A stretch of DNA of 64,000 bases from assembly GCA_943912755.1 (NCBI GenBank), contig CALTWF010000005.1:1-64000 (forward strand). The letters run 5' to 3'. Within the stretch, counting starts at the first letter, position 1; each line of letters starts with the position of its first letter. Positions 34,962 through 43,214 of this stretch are shown in pieces. This DNA comes from an uncultured Pseudomonas sp. GTDB lineage: Bacteria; Pseudomonadota; Gammaproteobacteria; Pseudomonadales; Pseudomonadaceae. A model generated the notes under the pieces. That model saw only the letters and a list, made by a program, of their open reading frames with translations, had not been told where the DNA came from and ran no database searches. The position numbers were made by a program, and so were the translations under genes.

Positions 34962-37250
34962 TCAAAGCGACGAGTATTTCTTGCGCAGACGCTGGCGAAT
35001 CAGCTCGGCCAAGGTGTTCATGATGAAGGTGAACATCAGCAGCACCAGCGCAGCGAGGAACAGCACGCGGTAATGGCTGCCGCCGACTTCCGACTCGGGC
35101 ATTTCCACGGCGACGTTGGCCGCCAGGGTGCGCATGCCTTCGAACAGGTTCAGTTCCATCACCGGCGTGTTGCCGGTCGCCATCAGCACGATCATGGTTT
35201 CACCCACGGCGCGGCCCATGCCGATCATCAACGCCGAGAAGATGCCCGGGCTGGCGGTGAGGATGACCACGCGGGTCAGGGTCTGCCATGGCGTGGCACC
35301 CAGCGCCAGCGAGCCCAGGGTCAGGCTGCGCGGCACGCTGAACACGGCGTCCTCGGCGATCGAGTAGATGTTCGGGATCACCGCGAAGCCCATGGCGATA
35401 CCGACCACCAGGGCATTGCGCTGGTCGTAGGTGATGCCCAGGTCATTGGTGATCCACAGGCGCATGTCGCCACCGAAGAACCAGGTCTCCATGAACGGGC
35501 TCATGTACAGGGCGAACCAGCCGGTGAGGAGGATCACCGGGATCAGGATCGCCGCCTCCCAGCCGTCCGGTACGCGCAGGCGGATCGACTCCGGCAGGCG
35601 GCTCCAGCCGAAGCCGGCCACCAGGATGCCCAGCGGCAGGAGCAGCATCAGGCTGAACACACCCGGCAAATGACCTTCCAGGTAGGGCGCCAGGAACAGG
35701 CCGGCGAAGAAGCCGAGGATCACCGTCGGCATCGCCTCCATCAGTTCGATCACCGGCTTGACCTTGCGGCGCATGCCCGGGGCCATGAAGTAGGCGGTGT
35801 AGATGGCCGCGGCGATGGCCAGCGGCGCCGCCAGGATCATCGCGTAGAAGGCTGCCTTCAGGGTGCCGAAGGTCAGCGGCGAGAGGCTCAGCTTGGGTTC
35901 GAAGTCGGTGTTCGAGGCGGTCGACTGCCAGACGTATTTAGGCTCTTCGTAGTTCTCGTACCAGACCTTGCTCCACAGCGCACTGAAGGAGACTTCCGGG
36001 TGCGGGTTCTTCAGGGTCAGCGGCTTTAGCTTGTTGCCTTCCTCGATGAACACGCGGTTGGCACGTGGCGACAAGGCCAGTACGCCCGGGCCGTCGACGG
36101 CCTGCTCGATCAGCAGGGTGCGGTGCGCGGTGCTGTGGAACACGCCGAGCTTGCCGCTGGCGTCCAGGGCGATGAAGCCCTTGCGGCGCTCTTCGGCGTC
36201 GATCTGGACGATAGGCGCGTCGCCCATCTTGAAGTCGCGGATCAGCTTCAGGCGCTGCTCGCCATCCGGGTCGCGGGCCATGAACCATTGCGACAGCACG
36301 CCCTTGGAGTCACCGATGATCAGGGAAATCCCGCCCACCAGCTGGGTGCTGGCGGTGATCTCGGTGCTACCGTCCTCGGCCAGCTTGTAACGGCCGTTGA
36401 GGCTCTTGTCGCGCAGGTTGAACACGTCGGCCTGGGCACGCCCGTTGATCACGTACAGCCACTGCTGGCGCGGGTCGACGAAGATCTGCTTCACCGGCTC
36501 GGTCATCTGCGGCAGGTCGATGCGGTTCTGCTCGTTGGTGACCTCGCCGGTCATCATGTTTTCCGAACGACTCAGCTGCAGTACCTGCAGGTGCGAGCCG
36601 ACGGAGCCGGTCAGCAGCAGGGTGTCGCCGTTGACGTTCAGGCTCACGTGTTCCAGCGCGCGCCCCTGGTCATCCAGGGCGATGGGCTCCGGGCCGTAAG
36701 GGAAGTCGATGGCGGGGGTGATGGTCTTCTTGTTGTCCGGGTAGGTAACCTTGTAGGTGTGGTGGAACACCAGCACCTGGCCATTGGACAGGCCCAGCGC
36801 GACCAGCGGGCTGCCCGGCTGGTCGGCACCGATCGAGGCCACCTGGACGCCCGCCGGCAACGGCAGGTCGACGCGCTTGAGCTCGGCGCCGCTCTTGGTA
36901 TCGAAGAACAGGGCCTGGCCCTTGTCGGAGACGCGCATGCCGACCAGGTTCTGCTCTTCCAGGGCGATCATCAGCGGCTTGCCTGCATCCTGTTGCAGCC
37001 AGGCCGGCTCCAGCGCCGGCTTGCCGGTCAGGCTGGCGCCCTGGAACAACGGCACCACCACATAGGCCAGGTAGAAGAAGATCAGGGTGATGGCTGCCAG
37101 CACGGCAAGCCCGCCAACCAGCACGTACCAGCGGGTCAGGCGATCCTTCAGCGCGCGGATGCGGCGCTTGCGTTGCAGCTCGGGCGTATTGAAGTCAATC
37201 CGCACCGGGGGGGAATTTGGGGTCATTGTGGAATTGGCCAGATCATTCAT
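34962..37250 (-). CDS. pstC: Phosphate ABC transporter permease PstC
   Basis: A 762-residue permease with a first membrane helix near residue 45 and a very large extracytoplasmic region (about residues 80-430) in the style of Pseudomonas PstC. Six membrane helices with the EAA-like loop (LTLGSLALGATPWQTLTRVV) follow. The ATG at 37250 was chosen; a GTG two codons upstream is possible. The pstA GTG lies 18 bases after its stop. Confidence 0.93.
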   Translation of the reverse strand: MNDLANSTMTPNSPPVRIDFNTPELQRKRRIRALKDRLTRWYVLVGGLAVLAAITLIFFYLAYVVVPLFQGASLTGKPALEPAWLQQDAGKPLMIALEEQNLVGMRVSDKGQALFFDTKSGAELKRVDLPLPAGVQVASIGADQPGSPLVALGLSNGQVLVFHHTYKVTYPDNKKTITPAIDFPYGPEPIALDDQGRALEHVSLNVNGDTLLLTGSVGSHLQVLQLSRSENMMTGEVTNEQNRIDLPQMTEPVKQIFVDPRQQWLYVINGRAQADVFNLRDKSLNGRYKLAEDGSTEITASTQLVGGISLIIGDSKGVLSQWFMARDPDGEQRLKLIRDFKMGDAPIVQIDAEERRKGFIALDASGKLGVFHSTAHRTLLIEQAVDGPGVLALSPRANRVFIEEGNKLKPLTLKNPHPEVSFSALWSKVWYENYEEPKYVWQSTASNTDFEPKLSLSPLTFGTLKAAFYAMILAAPLAIAAAIYTAYFMAPGMRRKVKPVIELMEAMPTVILGFFAGLFLAPYLEGHLPGVFSLMLLLPLGILVAGFGWSRLPESIRLRVPDGWEAAILIPVILLTGWFALYMSPFMETWFFGGDMRLWITNDLGITYDQRNALVVGIAMGFAVIPNIYSIAEDAVFSVPRSLTLGSLALGATPWQTLTRVVILTASPGIFSALMIGMGRAVGETMIVLMATGNTPVMELNLFEGMRTLAANVAVEMPESEVGGSHYRVLFLAALVLLMFTFIMNTLAELIRQRLRKKYSSL

Positions 37251-37350
37251 GCGCACACCCTAGCGGTCCCGTATGACAGAAACATGACAATACAGTGACG
37301 CAAAAAAGCCCGCCGCACAGGTGTATCTGGCAGCAGACTGGAAATTTGCA

Positions 37351-37377
37351 GCGGGACCCGAATCCTCCGGGCCCCGC
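37351..37377 (-). terminator. pstS-pstC intercistronic hairpin (attenuator or mRNA-stabilising stem)
   Basis: Ten-base stem GCGGGACCCG / CGGGCCCCGC (one G-U pair in RNA) with a seven-base loop, 11 bases after the pstS stop. No T-run follows, so it is not a full terminator. It fits a structure that raises PstS over PstCAB expression. Confidence 0.55.
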
Positions 37378-37387
37378 CTGGTCACAC

Positions 37388-38386
37388 TTAGTTCTTGGCT
37401 ACACCGGCGGTGTGGGTCAGACCCAGGTCAGCCAGGGCTTTCTCGGCGACCTTGGCTGGCAGCGGAATGTAGCCGTCCTTCACCACGACCTGCTGACCGG
37501 CCTGGGACAGGACCAGTTTCACGAACTCGGCTTCCAGCGGGGCCAGAGGCTTGTTCGGGGCCTTGTTGACGTAGACGTACAGGAAGCGCGACAGCGGGTA
37601 GGTACCGTTCAGGGCGTTGGCTTCGTTGTCTTCGACGAACTCGCCGCCTTCTTTCTTGGCCAGGGCCACGGTCTTGACGCTGGCGGTCTTGTAGCCGATG
37701 CCCGAGTAGCCGATGCCGTTCAGCGAGGAGCTGATCGACTGCACGACCGAAGCCGAGCCAGGTTGTTCGTTGACGTTAGGCTTGAAGTCGCCTTTGCACA
37801 GGGCTTCTTCCTTGAAGTAGCCGTAGGTGCCGGATACCGAGTTACGGCCGAACAGCTGGACTGGCTTGTTGGCCAGGTCGCCGGTCACGCCCAGGTCGCC
37901 CCAGGTCTTGACGTCGGCTTTGCCGCCGCACAGACGGGTCGACGAGAAGATCGCGTCAACCTGGGCCATGGTCAGGCCCTTGATCGGGTTGTCCTTGTGC
38001 ACGAACACGGCCAGGGCGTCGACGGCAACCGGGATGGCAGTTGGCTTGTAGCCGTACTTCTGCTCGAAGGCCTGCAGCTCGACGTCCTTCATCTTGCGGC
38101 TCATCGGGCCCAGGTTGGCGGTGCCTTCGGTCAGTGCGGGCGGCGCGGTGGAGGAGCCGGCGGCCTGAATCTGAATGTTTACGTTCGGGTACTCTTTCTT
38201 GTACGCCTCAGCCCACAGCGTCATCAGGTTGGCCAAGGTATCGGAACCAACGCTGGACAGGTTGCCCGACACACCGGTGGTCTTGGTGTAGGTCGGAATA
38301 GCTGGGTCAACAGCGGCAACCGCATTGGCGGTGGCAACGCCAGCGGCGACAAAGGTCAGGGCCGCCATCAAACGCTTCAGTTTCAT
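37388..38386 (-). CDS. pstS: Periplasmic phosphate-binding protein PstS
   Basis: A 332-residue secreted protein with a signal peptide ending near ATANAVAA. Phosphate-binding features include GNLSSVGSDTLANLM, AAGSSTAPPALTEGTANLGP and GRNSVSGTYGYFKE. It delivers phosphate to PstCAB. First gene of the pst operon, behind the strongest Pho box array in the window. Confidence 0.96.
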   Translation of the reverse strand: MKLKRLMAALTFVAAGVATANAVAAVDPAIPTYTKTTGVSGNLSSVGSDTLANLMTLWAEAYKKEYPNVNIQIQAAGSSTAPPALTEGTANLGPMSRKMKDVELQAFEQKYGYKPTAIPVAVDALAVFVHKDNPIKGLTMAQVDAIFSSTRLCGGKADVKTWGDLGVTGDLANKPVQLFGRNSVSGTYGYFKEEALCKGDFKPNVNEQPGSASVVQSISSSLNGIGYSGIGYKTASVKTVALAKKEGGEFVEDNEANALNGTYPLSRFLYVYVNKAPNKPLAPLEAEFVKLVLSQAGQQVVVKDGYIPLPAKVAEKALADLGLTHTAGVAKN

Positions 38387-38447
38387 GCCTTGCTCCTAGC
38401 AGGAATTCGGGGGTGAGATGGATCGGGCCCAAGTATCGGCAGGCCGG

Positions 38448-38487
38448 ATGACTAATCTATGACTCGATTATGACAATTAGATGAAAG
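38448..38487 (-). promoter_or_regulatory. Tandem Pho boxes (four half-sites) upstream of pstS
   Basis: On the plus strand ATGACTA, ATGACTC, ATGACAA and ATGAAAG begin at 38448, 38459, 38470 and 38481, each separated by four bases (11-base period). In reverse these are TAGTCAT, GAGTCAT, TTGTCAT and CTTTCAT, matching PhoB half-site consensus CTGTCAT. A -10-like GATACT (complement of 38432-38437) lies 10 bases downstream of the array, the class II spacing expected for PhoB-activated promoters. Confidence 0.88.
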
Positions 38488-38557
38488 GCCATCAGTCGCC
38501 AGGTGCGCAAATCGATTTGCGTACCAATCATCCGGATCGGCTCGTTTCACCGTCCTT

Positions 38558-40078
38558 TTATAGCGGCACTCCCCTGCCGCGCTTGAACATTAGATAGAGC
38601 GGCCCAAGCCCGCTGTCTGGCGGAAAGACCAGGATGCAGTCGTCGAAGCTCACCGGGTCAAGCGCTGCAAGGGATTCCAGCAGGGGCGTCTCGGGCAGAT
38701 CGACCACTCCGCCCACCTGGCGCCGTACTGGCAGTGCGGGCTGCAAAGAGAACTGCGATGCCGTGCTCCATCGCAGTTCCATGGAAGGAGAGCCGGACAC
38801 CCTATAGCTAAGCGCTGGCTGTGCGGCCACGACCTTGACCTTGGTCGACAGGCTGCCACCAGTCGTGGGGGTCAGGCACACCTGCTCAAGCACAGCGATC
38901 TCCTTCAAACCGGAGAATATTTTTCCGCCCGCAACCGGTGCGGCCCGGGAGAACAGGCGATACGGCAGATCGACCTCGCCGGCGGACCGGGCCAGCCCCT
39001 GCCAGTCATAACCATCAGTGGGCATAAGGTCATCCAGTGGCACACTGGCGACGTACCAACTGCGGGCTTTCCAGTGTTCGAAGTAAAAGCTGACGACGCC
39101 TGCAAAGGTGCCCGGATGCTCGTCCTTGAGTGATGTGGCCTGCCAGCTGAATTCGGCTATGGCCGAGCGGATCGCCGTTTTCATCGCAATCAGGCTGCGA
39201 GGGTCGGCGACAGCTATCTCGTCGGCGAACATCAACCCAGGGCGCAACTGCGAGGCACGCGATGAGAGCGACAAAAGAGTTGCCGGCCTACCAGGCTCGA
39301 CACCGGGCACGGACAAGCGGCGCACCAGGTGATCCTCCGCTGCCAGGAACAGCGCAGTGCAACGTTCGTGCACCTGTCGATGGCGTTGCTCGGTACCGGC
39401 GACGGAGGCCAGGTAGTCATCACTGCCCTGGGTGATGATGCCCAGCACTTGGGCCTGGATGCCCGGATCGCGGAAAGGACTGCCAAGGTTGCGCTGCGCA
39501 CCGGATCTGGCGAACTCGACCGTCAACTTGAGGAATTCCAGCGCCTTTATCCTCCGGACCATTTCGCTTTGCGCTGTTTCCAGCGCGCTCATCTCCTCGA
39601 TATGCCCGGCAATGGTCCGCGAATCCAGCGGTTGCGCCTGCCATTGGTCCAGCAGCAGGTGCACCTGGAGCAAGCCGTCACTTGCTGACTTCGCGGCGGC
39701 ATTGATCTGGGTGACCAACCGGTTGACCTTTTCCAGCTCCTGGTTCGATGCAGCGACCTTGCGCTCCTGCGGACTCAGCCGTGCGGCTGGTTTGCCAGGC
39801 GGAGCGGGTGCAGGCTCGTTGTGAAAGGCAGCCCTGCCCTTGCTGTTGTGCCACTGCTTGACGTGAAACACGACGCTATCGACGCAATGGTCAGTACCTG
39901 CCACGAGGTAGGGTGGGTAGAACAGCAGGTCGGCGCCGAGGGGGTCACCGATGATCTTGTCGAAGTGGTCGATCAGTTGGGTGTGGGTGGGGTTGTCCAG
40001 ATCGGCGTTCCAGATAGTCGAGACCAGGGATTTGAATTCGTCCTGGGTGTAGTCGCCTAATGTTTTCTTGAGTTCCAT
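38558..40078 (-). CDS. Im9-like immunity domain fused to a Pyocin_S domain, no killing domain
   Basis: A 506-residue protein. Residues 1-87 align by eye with colicin DNase immunity proteins of the Im9 type: MELKKTLGDYTQDEFKSLV at the start, the LLFYPP motif matching the Tyr-Tyr toxin-binding site, and HVKQWHNSKGRAAF at the end. A Pro/Ala linker and helical region (about 90-260) follow. The C-terminal part ends with the Pyocin_S hallmark DDCILVFPPDSGLGPLYLMF and then stops, so no cytotoxic domain is attached. The start at 40078 is set by the Im9 match and a CAGGGA site; the frame is open to 40138. It is the third gene of the bacteriocin cluster. Its role is unknown: cross-immunity or a remnant are the options. 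Confidence 0.75.
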   Translation of the reverse strand: MELKKTLGDYTQDEFKSLVSTIWNADLDNPTHTQLIDHFDKIIGDPLGADLLFYPPYLVAGTDHCVDSVVFHVKQWHNSKGRAAFHNEPAPAPPGKPAARLSPQERKVAASNQELEKVNRLVTQINAAAKSASDGLLQVHLLLDQWQAQPLDSRTIAGHIEEMSALETAQSEMVRRIKALEFLKLTVEFARSGAQRNLGSPFRDPGIQAQVLGIITQGSDDYLASVAGTEQRHRQVHERCTALFLAAEDHLVRRLSVPGVEPGRPATLLSLSSRASQLRPGLMFADEIAVADPRSLIAMKTAIRSAIAEFSWQATSLKDEHPGTFAGVVSFYFEHWKARSWYVASVPLDDLMPTDGYDWQGLARSAGEVDLPYRLFSRAAPVAGGKIFSGLKEIAVLEQVCLTPTTGGSLSTKVKVVAAQPALSYRVSGSPSMELRWSTASQFSLQPALPVRRQVGGVVDLPETPLLESLAALDPVSFDDCILVFPPDSGLGPLYLMFKRGRGVPL

Positions 40079-40095
40079 TTCAACTGTCCCTGTTG

Positions 40096-40130
40096 AAAGA
40101 GTCCTCATGTCAGCGACATGAAGACTCTTT
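40096..40130. terminator. Long hairpin between the immunity gene and the Im-Pyocin_S gene
   Basis: Sixteen-base stem (AAAGAGTCCTCATGTC / GACATGAAGACTCTTT, one mismatch that pairs as G-U in one strand) around AGC, with T5 following on the plus strand and only T3 on the minus strand. It could partly terminate or stabilise the minus-strand toxin-immunity transcript before the third gene. Confidence 0.6.
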
Positions 40131-40134
40131 TTAT

Positions 40135-40599
40135 TCATATTGCTTTCTTGAAAATCAAGGTTTCAACTTTCAGCTCGGCAGTGTATTTGAATACCAATAC
40201 AACCCCCGGAAACAGCGAATCATCGTATTCATAAGCATCCCACCCACCAGTCCAGCCCGTAGGGTGGGGAAGCTTTATCGGGCCGTGGTTTTCTTTCGGC
40301 ACTCCAAACGTCTCATGAACCCAACCTTGACTCATGTCCCTTTGCAGTTTGCCTGGGAGATTTCCTTCATACTCAAATGTCGACGGCGTGGTTTGTATGA
40401 GCATGAAGAACAGCTTCATGAATACTTCATCTTCTGAAGAGAATGTCATCTCAACACCGTCCTCCGGCTCAAAATAAGCATTCTCTGCTCCAGGAAATAT
40501 CTGAAGAAGCGGTTCGTCAGGTATAGCTCCCGCAGCGGCTAAATCAGCGCGAGCCTTTCCAAGAAACCCGATTACTTGTTCAATCTGTTCAATTTTCAT
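40135..40599 (-). CDS. Probable bacteriocin immunity protein (DUF6392-like)
   Basis: A 154-residue acidic protein with EDGVEMTFSSEDEVF, FFMLIQTTPSTFEYEG, GWVHETFGVPKENHGP and GGWDAYEYDD. It resembles the DUF6392 family that often accompanies Pseudomonas S-type pyocin genes; this family link is from memory. Its ATG overlaps the toxin TGA (ATGA), as is normal for toxin-immunity pairs. It is markedly AT-richer than the surroundings (22 of 60 bases G or C at 40141-40200), suggesting recent acquisition together with the toxin's C-terminal domain. Confidence 0.78.
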   Translation of the reverse strand: MKIEQIEQVIGFLGKARADLAAAGAIPDEPLLQIFPGAENAYFEPEDGVEMTFSSEDEVFMKLFFMLIQTTPSTFEYEGNLPGKLQRDMSQGWVHETFGVPKENHGPIKLPHPTGWTGGWDAYEYDDSLFPGVVLVFKYTAELKVETLIFKKAI

Positions 40600-43214
40600 T
40601 CATACCACCCTTGCGCCCTGTTAAGTTCGTTTAACTTATCGCGCGCCGCCTCTATATCCGGCTCTTTAAATCCATGCTCCAGTAACCCTCGCTTGATGGC
40701 ATCGAAGTTACTATTCACCGCTGCCCTCACGTCAAGAGAGTCCTGCAACTGCTTAGCCTTTGTATTTCTACCCCCATAAGTTTCACTGAACTGCCTATGA
40801 ATCTCAGCAGGAATAGCGATACTTGGAGCACTCAAGATGTAGTCCACGATTTGAACATCGGAAATATCGGGGTATCTCCGTCTGAGCAGCATCTCCATCG
40901 CCTTTCTCGAAATGATGTGATCGATATCCAAACCGTCATTTTTGCTGTTGCCATGCAGCTCACCAAAAGGCCCGACATCCAACGGCTCCGAGTACACCAA
41001 CCCCGACGACGGCAGGTCGCGCCCATCGCCGTACCCAGGAAGCCTGGACCCGATCTCGCCTTCTTCCAGCCCGGGAAGTGTTTCAGTTTGCGGCCTATAA
41101 GGATCCAGCTCTGCACCCGGGATCGTTCCCGGCAGCGTTGGCCCTTGGGGCAGGTCCGTCGAACCGAGAAGCTCGCTTCCCGGTGGCACCAGCGGTGTCC
41201 AGGTGCGGCGCCCGCCCGAGGAGTGCGCGAGCGATTTAGCCTCGGCGAGGGAGATCGGCTCGCCTAGTTTCAGCCAGGGTGCGAAGGGCTCGGCCTTTGG
41301 CCGTACGTCGAAGGCGCTGGCCGGACTGTGCAGGCTCAGGCGGTCGAGGTCATAGGGAGCAGTGCCCAGTGCAGCACTTTGCGGATAACGCACTTCGAAT
41401 TCGCGGCGCGTACCCACCCAGGTGCTTTTCGGCGCATAAGGCGCAAGTCCGTTGGCGATACGCCGCTGGTTGATCTCGCTGAATGCCCCACCGAGTGCCG
41501 CCTCCTCACCAATGGAGCGCCACAGCGCCTGCTCGAAACCGGCGAACGAAGCGAACTCCCGGCCCCGCAGCGTGCTCGCCGCCTGAGCCGGGATCGCTGC
41601 CCCGCTTGCCTGGGTGCTGGACTGCCACCACCCCGAAGTGGCGACCTGCCCGCCGCCACTGACAACCCCGGTCCCGGCTGGCGGAACATCGAACGAGAAA
41701 TAAAGAGGCGCCCTACCCGGGATACAGACGATGCAGTCGTTGATACGGGTGTCCACACCAGCAGGAATCGCGAGTGCTTCCCCTTCGGATGACAACAGGC
41801 CCGATGCCGTCTGCACCTGCGGCATGAGCGGGTCTACCAGCGCGGCATCGGAAGTGAACACCAGATCACGGTCGGTGACCGATTGTCCTTGTGCCCGATA
41901 AGAGTTGGTCAGAGGATCGAACACCGCGTTTCTGACCGGGACACGGGATGAGATTTCATCACCGGTACTGGCAACGATGATGGCGGTGCTGTTTCCCTGT
42001 GCCTCAAGCCTGACCCGGTAATCGACCTCCGCCATCTCTCCGCGCTCGGCCAGGGCCTGCAAGTCCTGTCCGGGGCGCACGCCCATCACACCAACGGGAA
42101 TCCCGATACCTTCAAGACGGTGGCGCTGTCCTTGGCTTAGCTCGCTATCGACCAAGCCCTCGGAGTAAGTCATCGCAGTAACGAATGTCCCGACAGTCTG
42201 ACCCGTGCGAATGGCTGCTATCCGGGAAATCTCCCTGATCGAGTCAAAAACCGCCCGCTCGATCGTCGACACCACACTTTCTGCCACCCGGACGCCATTC
42301 CAGGTGAGCATGTTGCCGCCAGCCGTGGCCGACATCGGCATCGTCAGCGAGTTGGCCTCGCGGATCCGCATCAGCCGCAGGTTTTCATCCGCCAACTGCT
42401 TGAACCGGACCCGTGCCTCGCGCAATTCCTTGTACTGCTTCTGGCGCTCCCACTCCTCCTCGCGCGCCTTCCAGACCACTTTCTGCTCGGCATGACGGGC
42501 CGCCAGGGCAGTGGATCGTTCAGTCAACTGGCGAATGGCTTCAGACAGCAGTTGCGCGTCCTGCGCCGCGAGATAGGCGGCCTCCCAGGCCTGGTGAAGT
42601 TGCTGGAACGCCTGGCTGGTGCCCTGCTGGGCAAGGCGTTGTGCGTAGTCCTGCGCGGTACGCTGGAGCGGGTCCTGTCCGTCGAAGGCCCTGGCCATTT
42701 GGGCCTGCCGCTGAAGCTCGGCGGTCTTCGCCGCAATCATCTCCTCGACCACCTGTCTTTCCCGGGTGATCAGGTGCAGTTGCCAGCGCTCACTGCCGTC
42801 ATAGGCGGGATATCGGCGCACCGCCTCCAACTCGGTCTTCAGTGCTTGCCCGACATTCTGCCGTTGGGCGGCGTAATGCCGGTCGATGGTGGCCTGGGTG
42901 GCCTGTTGGGTTTGCGAGAAGTGCGCCACCCACTGCCGGTGCGCCTCGGCCTGGGCTGCCGCCTGGGCGGCAAGCTGTTGCTGATAGGCCGCTTCGGCTG
43001 CGGCCTGTTGCTCGGAGCGGCGCTTGGCGATGGCTTCTGCCCGGGCCCTGGCACGCTTTTTCGCCCGTTTGCGGCTTGACCCACCGAAACCACCGGAAAA
43101 CCCACCACCGCCGCCAATGGTGAAAAACCCTGCGTCTCGCTTGCCTTGCGTTTCAACGGTGCCGTCGCGGATCACCACATCGCCCGTCGATTGATCGAAT
43201 AAATCCTTGTCCAT
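40596..43214 (-). CDS. S-type pyocin-like bacteriocin with inactive colicin-DNase domain and C-terminal putative nuclease
   Basis: An 872-residue toxin. Order: a short N-terminus (GDVVIRDGTVE, possibly TonB-box-like), a Gly-rich stretch (about 33-44), a long charged coiled coil (about 45-290), a Pyocin_S translocation domain (about 295-515, ending DCIVCIPGRAPLYFSF), a colicin E9-like DNase domain (about 519-640), a Pro-rich linker, and a C-terminal domain (about 754-872). The DNase-like domain keeps SGAAIP, LRGREFASF, YAPK and YDLD, but the active-site HH is Arg609-Tyr610 and the later histidines are gone, so it should be inactive. The C-terminal domain has LDIDHIIS (Asp765-His766), EIH (His806) and TYGGRN, an HNH/Endo VII-like pattern. 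Confidence 0.85.
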   Translation of the reverse strand: MDKDLFDQSTGDVVIRDGTVETQGKRDAGFFTIGGGGGFSGGFGGSSRKRAKKRARARAEAIAKRRSEQQAAAEAAYQQQLAAQAAAQAEAHRQWVAHFSQTQQATQATIDRHYAAQRQNVGQALKTELEAVRRYPAYDGSERWQLHLITRERQVVEEMIAAKTAELQRQAQMARAFDGQDPLQRTAQDYAQRLAQQGTSQAFQQLHQAWEAAYLAAQDAQLLSEAIRQLTERSTALAARHAEQKVVWKAREEEWERQKQYKELREARVRFKQLADENLRLMRIREANSLTMPMSATAGGNMLTWNGVRVAESVVSTIERAVFDSIREISRIAAIRTGQTVGTFVTAMTYSEGLVDSELSQGQRHRLEGIGIPVGVMGVRPGQDLQALAERGEMAEVDYRVRLEAQGNSTAIIVASTGDEISSRVPVRNAVFDPLTNSYRAQGQSVTDRDLVFTSDAALVDPLMPQVQTASGLLSSEGEALAIPAGVDTRINDCIVCIPGRAPLYFSFDVPPAGTGVVSGGGQVATSGWWQSSTQASGAAIPAQAASTLRGREFASFAGFEQALWRSIGEEAALGGAFSEINQRRIANGLAPYAPKSTWVGTRREFEVRYPQSAALGTAPYDLDRLSLHSPASAFDVRPKAEPFAPWLKLGEPISLAEAKSLAHSSGGRRTWTPLVPPGSELLGSTDLPQGPTLPGTIPGAELDPYRPQTETLPGLEEGEIGSRLPGYGDGRDLPSSGLVYSEPLDVGPFGELHGNSKNDGLDIDHIISRKAMEMLLRRRYPDISDVQIVDYILSAPSIAIPAEIHRQFSETYGGRNTKAKQLQDSLDVRAAVNSNFDAIKRGLLEHGFKEPDIEAARDKLNELNRAQGWYE

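Noticed and set aside
32343..36029. Open frame of 1228 codons on the plus strand opposite the pst operon
   Set aside because: It runs antisense through pstB, pstA and pstC, and the translation is rich in His, Gln, Arg and Gly, typical of a high-GC shadow frame. No ribosome binding site or known domain.
38558..43214. Prophage or tailocin (R/F-pyocin) fragment
   Set aside because: No tail, lysis, integrase or phage regulator genes; all three genes match colicin/S-pyocin-type modules.
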